From Nitrososphaerota archaeon (lineage in GTDB: Archaea > Thermoproteota > Nitrososphaeria > Nitrososphaerales > Nitrosopumilaceae): a DNA stretch of 5,677 nucleotides. Of the stretch, positions 4,833-5,677 are shown piece by piece. The DNA lies in contig JADFJY010000072.1 of the NCBI GenBank assembly GCA_022565935.1, forward strand, positions 1 to 5,677, read 5' to 3'. The position numbers and the translations under genes were made by a program. The stretch's first letter is position 1. Every line of letters starts with the position of its first letter. Under the pieces are notes generated by a model. It worked only from the letters and a program-made list of their open reading frames with translations, searched no databases and was not told the origin of the DNA.

Positions 4833-5677
4833 TTGAAAAAATTAGTTGCCATTAGATGTATGGTTGATCATTATAGCGGATATGGCCATTTTAGTCGTTG
4901 TTTGGCTATTGCAAATTATTTTTTAAAAAGACATTATGATATAATTTTTTTAATTAACAATAACAGCTATTTGAAGAAAAAATTGTTAAAAAATAAATTA
5001 AATTATTCTATTATATCAAAATTTAAAACTAAATCATTGGAAGGAAAATTTTTAAACAAATTCACATTTGAAAATCATATTTCATGTATTCTAATTGATA
5101 TGAGAGAATTTTCTGAAGTTCTTTCTAAAGAAATTGATAATTCTGAATGTTTAGTTGTAGTAATTGATGATTCAAGTGTAACTAATGTATACTCAAATAT
5201 TTTGTTAAATGGAACTCCAATCAAACAATTTCATAAATATAAAAAATCTAATAAAAAAGCTCGACTGTTAGTAGGTTCAAAATACTTCCTAACAAACCCA
5301 GAATTCGCTCAAAATAAAAAAAATCTTTCTGAAATAAAATCAAAGAAAAAATATGATGTTGTAATCTCTTGTGGTGGTTCTGATCTAAATGAACTAACTT
5401 GGAAAATAAGCAAACAAATCACTTCTATACCAAATATAAAAATTCAAGTAATTATTGGCCCTTTAATGAAACAGAAGTCTCCCAATAATATAAAAAAAGA
5501 TGTTAAAATAGTTCATTCTCCAAAAAAAATTTGGAATATATTTAAAAAAGCTGATTTGGTAATATGCACATCTGGTAGTACTCTTTTTGAACTTGCCATT
5601 CAAGGAATACCTTGTATCAATATTGCTGCGGTAAAACATCAAACATTATATGGTTCAAAATTTTCTGATTCTGGATT
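4833..5677 (+). CDS. PseG-like nucleotide-sugar hydrolase / MurG-fold protein (3' end outside window)
   Basis: An open frame of 281 codons runs from TTG at 4833 off the right edge. The N-terminus resembles PseG (UDP-2,4-diacetamido-2,4,6-trideoxy-beta-L-altropyranose hydrolase), with Ala-Ile-Arg-Cys-Met-Val-Asp followed by Gly-Tyr-Gly-His-Phe-Ser-Arg-Cys-Leu-Ala-Ile-Ala. His19 corresponds to the catalytic His of the Gly-x-Gly-His-x-x-Arg-Cys motif. Later landmarks are Val-Ile-Asp-Asp (near 5160), Val-Ile-Ser-Cys-Gly-Gly-Ser-Asp (near 5360) and a GT-B/MurG-like donor loop Thr-Ser-Gly-Ser-Thr-Leu-Phe-Glu-Leu-Ala-Ile-Gln-Gly-Ile-Pro (near 5570-5612). An in-frame TAA at 4821 limits the start. TTG at 4833 is preferred, because ATG at 4860 would remove the first beta strand. 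Neighbouring neuB supports a role in nonulosonic-acid synthesis for glycosylation of surface proteins, probably cytosolic. The exact sugar is not determined, so no gene symbol is given. Confidence 0.78.
   Translation, partial: MKKLVAIRCMVDHYSGYGHFSRCLAIANYFLKRHYDIIFLINNNSYLKKKLLKNKLNYSIISKFKTKSLEGKFLNKFTFENHISCILIDMREFSEVLSKEIDNSECLVVVIDDSSVTNVYSNILLNGTPIKQFHKYKKSNKKARLLVGSKYFLTNPEFAQNKKNLSEIKSKKKYDVVISCGGSDLNELTWKISKQITSIPNIKIQVIIGPLMKQKSPNNIKKDVKIVHSPKKIWNIFKKADLVICTSGSTLFELAIQGIPCINIAAVKHQTLYGSKFSDSG

Noticed and set aside
1..5677. CRISPR arrays, insertion sequences, tRNA or rRNA genes, attachment sites
   Set aside because: I found no regularly spaced repeats, no transposase or integrase sequence and no tRNA-like cloverleaf on reading both strands; an exhaustive computational scan was not possible.

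Overview
The window looks like a piece of an AT-rich ammonia-oxidising archaeal (Thaumarchaeota/Nitrososphaerota, Nitrosopumilus-like) genome. This rests on an archaeal proteasome alpha subunit, a DUF371 protein, and archaeal-type ribosomal proteins L3 and L4 preceded by a SPOUT RNA methyltransferase. Genes are compact, with TATA-like boxes about 25-31 bases before several start codons, as expected for leaderless archaeal transcripts. The lineage is inferred from protein resemblance recalled without a database search.

Left part (1-867): the tail of a membrane protein on the + strand (1-147) converges on a minus-strand pair, a DUF371 protein (843-427) followed by a 39-residue single-span membrane microprotein (387-268). 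The 120-base convergent gap holds an 8-bp hairpin. Region 868-991 is a divergent promoter region between the DUF371 gene and psmA.

Middle part (992-4246): + strand psmA (20S proteasome alpha), a SPOUT methyltransferase of the MTH1/C9orf114 family, a 36-residue single-span microprotein, rpl3 and the first ~158 residues of rpl4. Methyltransferase next to rpl3 is a known archaeal arrangement at the head of the large ribosomal-protein operon. A perfect 10-bp inverted repeat lies just upstream of the rpl3 TATA-like box, and an 8-bp inverted repeat overlaps the TATA-like box of the methyltransferase gene. rpl4 has a strong Shine-Dalgarno site and overlaps the rpl3 stop, so it is translated as a downstream operon gene.

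Right part (4232-5677): within rpl4 the protein switches in frame to the middle of a sialic-acid-synthase (NeuB-type) enzyme. One base is missing in a T run at 4365-4368, after which NeuB continues in another frame to 4800. A PseG-like nucleotide-sugar hydrolase/glycosyltransferase-fold gene then starts at 4833 (TTG) and runs off the window. These two belong to a nonulosonic-acid (sialic/legionaminic/pseudaminic-type) surface-glycan pathway and have no functional link to the ribosomal operon.

The main point for a reader is the rpl4/neuB junction. The end of L4 and the rest of the ribosomal operon (L23, L2 and so on) are missing, and so is the front of NeuB. The switch falls on a short stretch (Ile-Glu-Ser-Ile-Ser) that both proteins could plausibly encode. 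The simplest explanation is a chimeric assembly or amplification product, or a microhomology deletion, rather than a new fused protein. No convincing new biological system is visible. The most biologically interesting leads are the two leaderless membrane microproteins and the inverted repeats at the ribosomal promoters.
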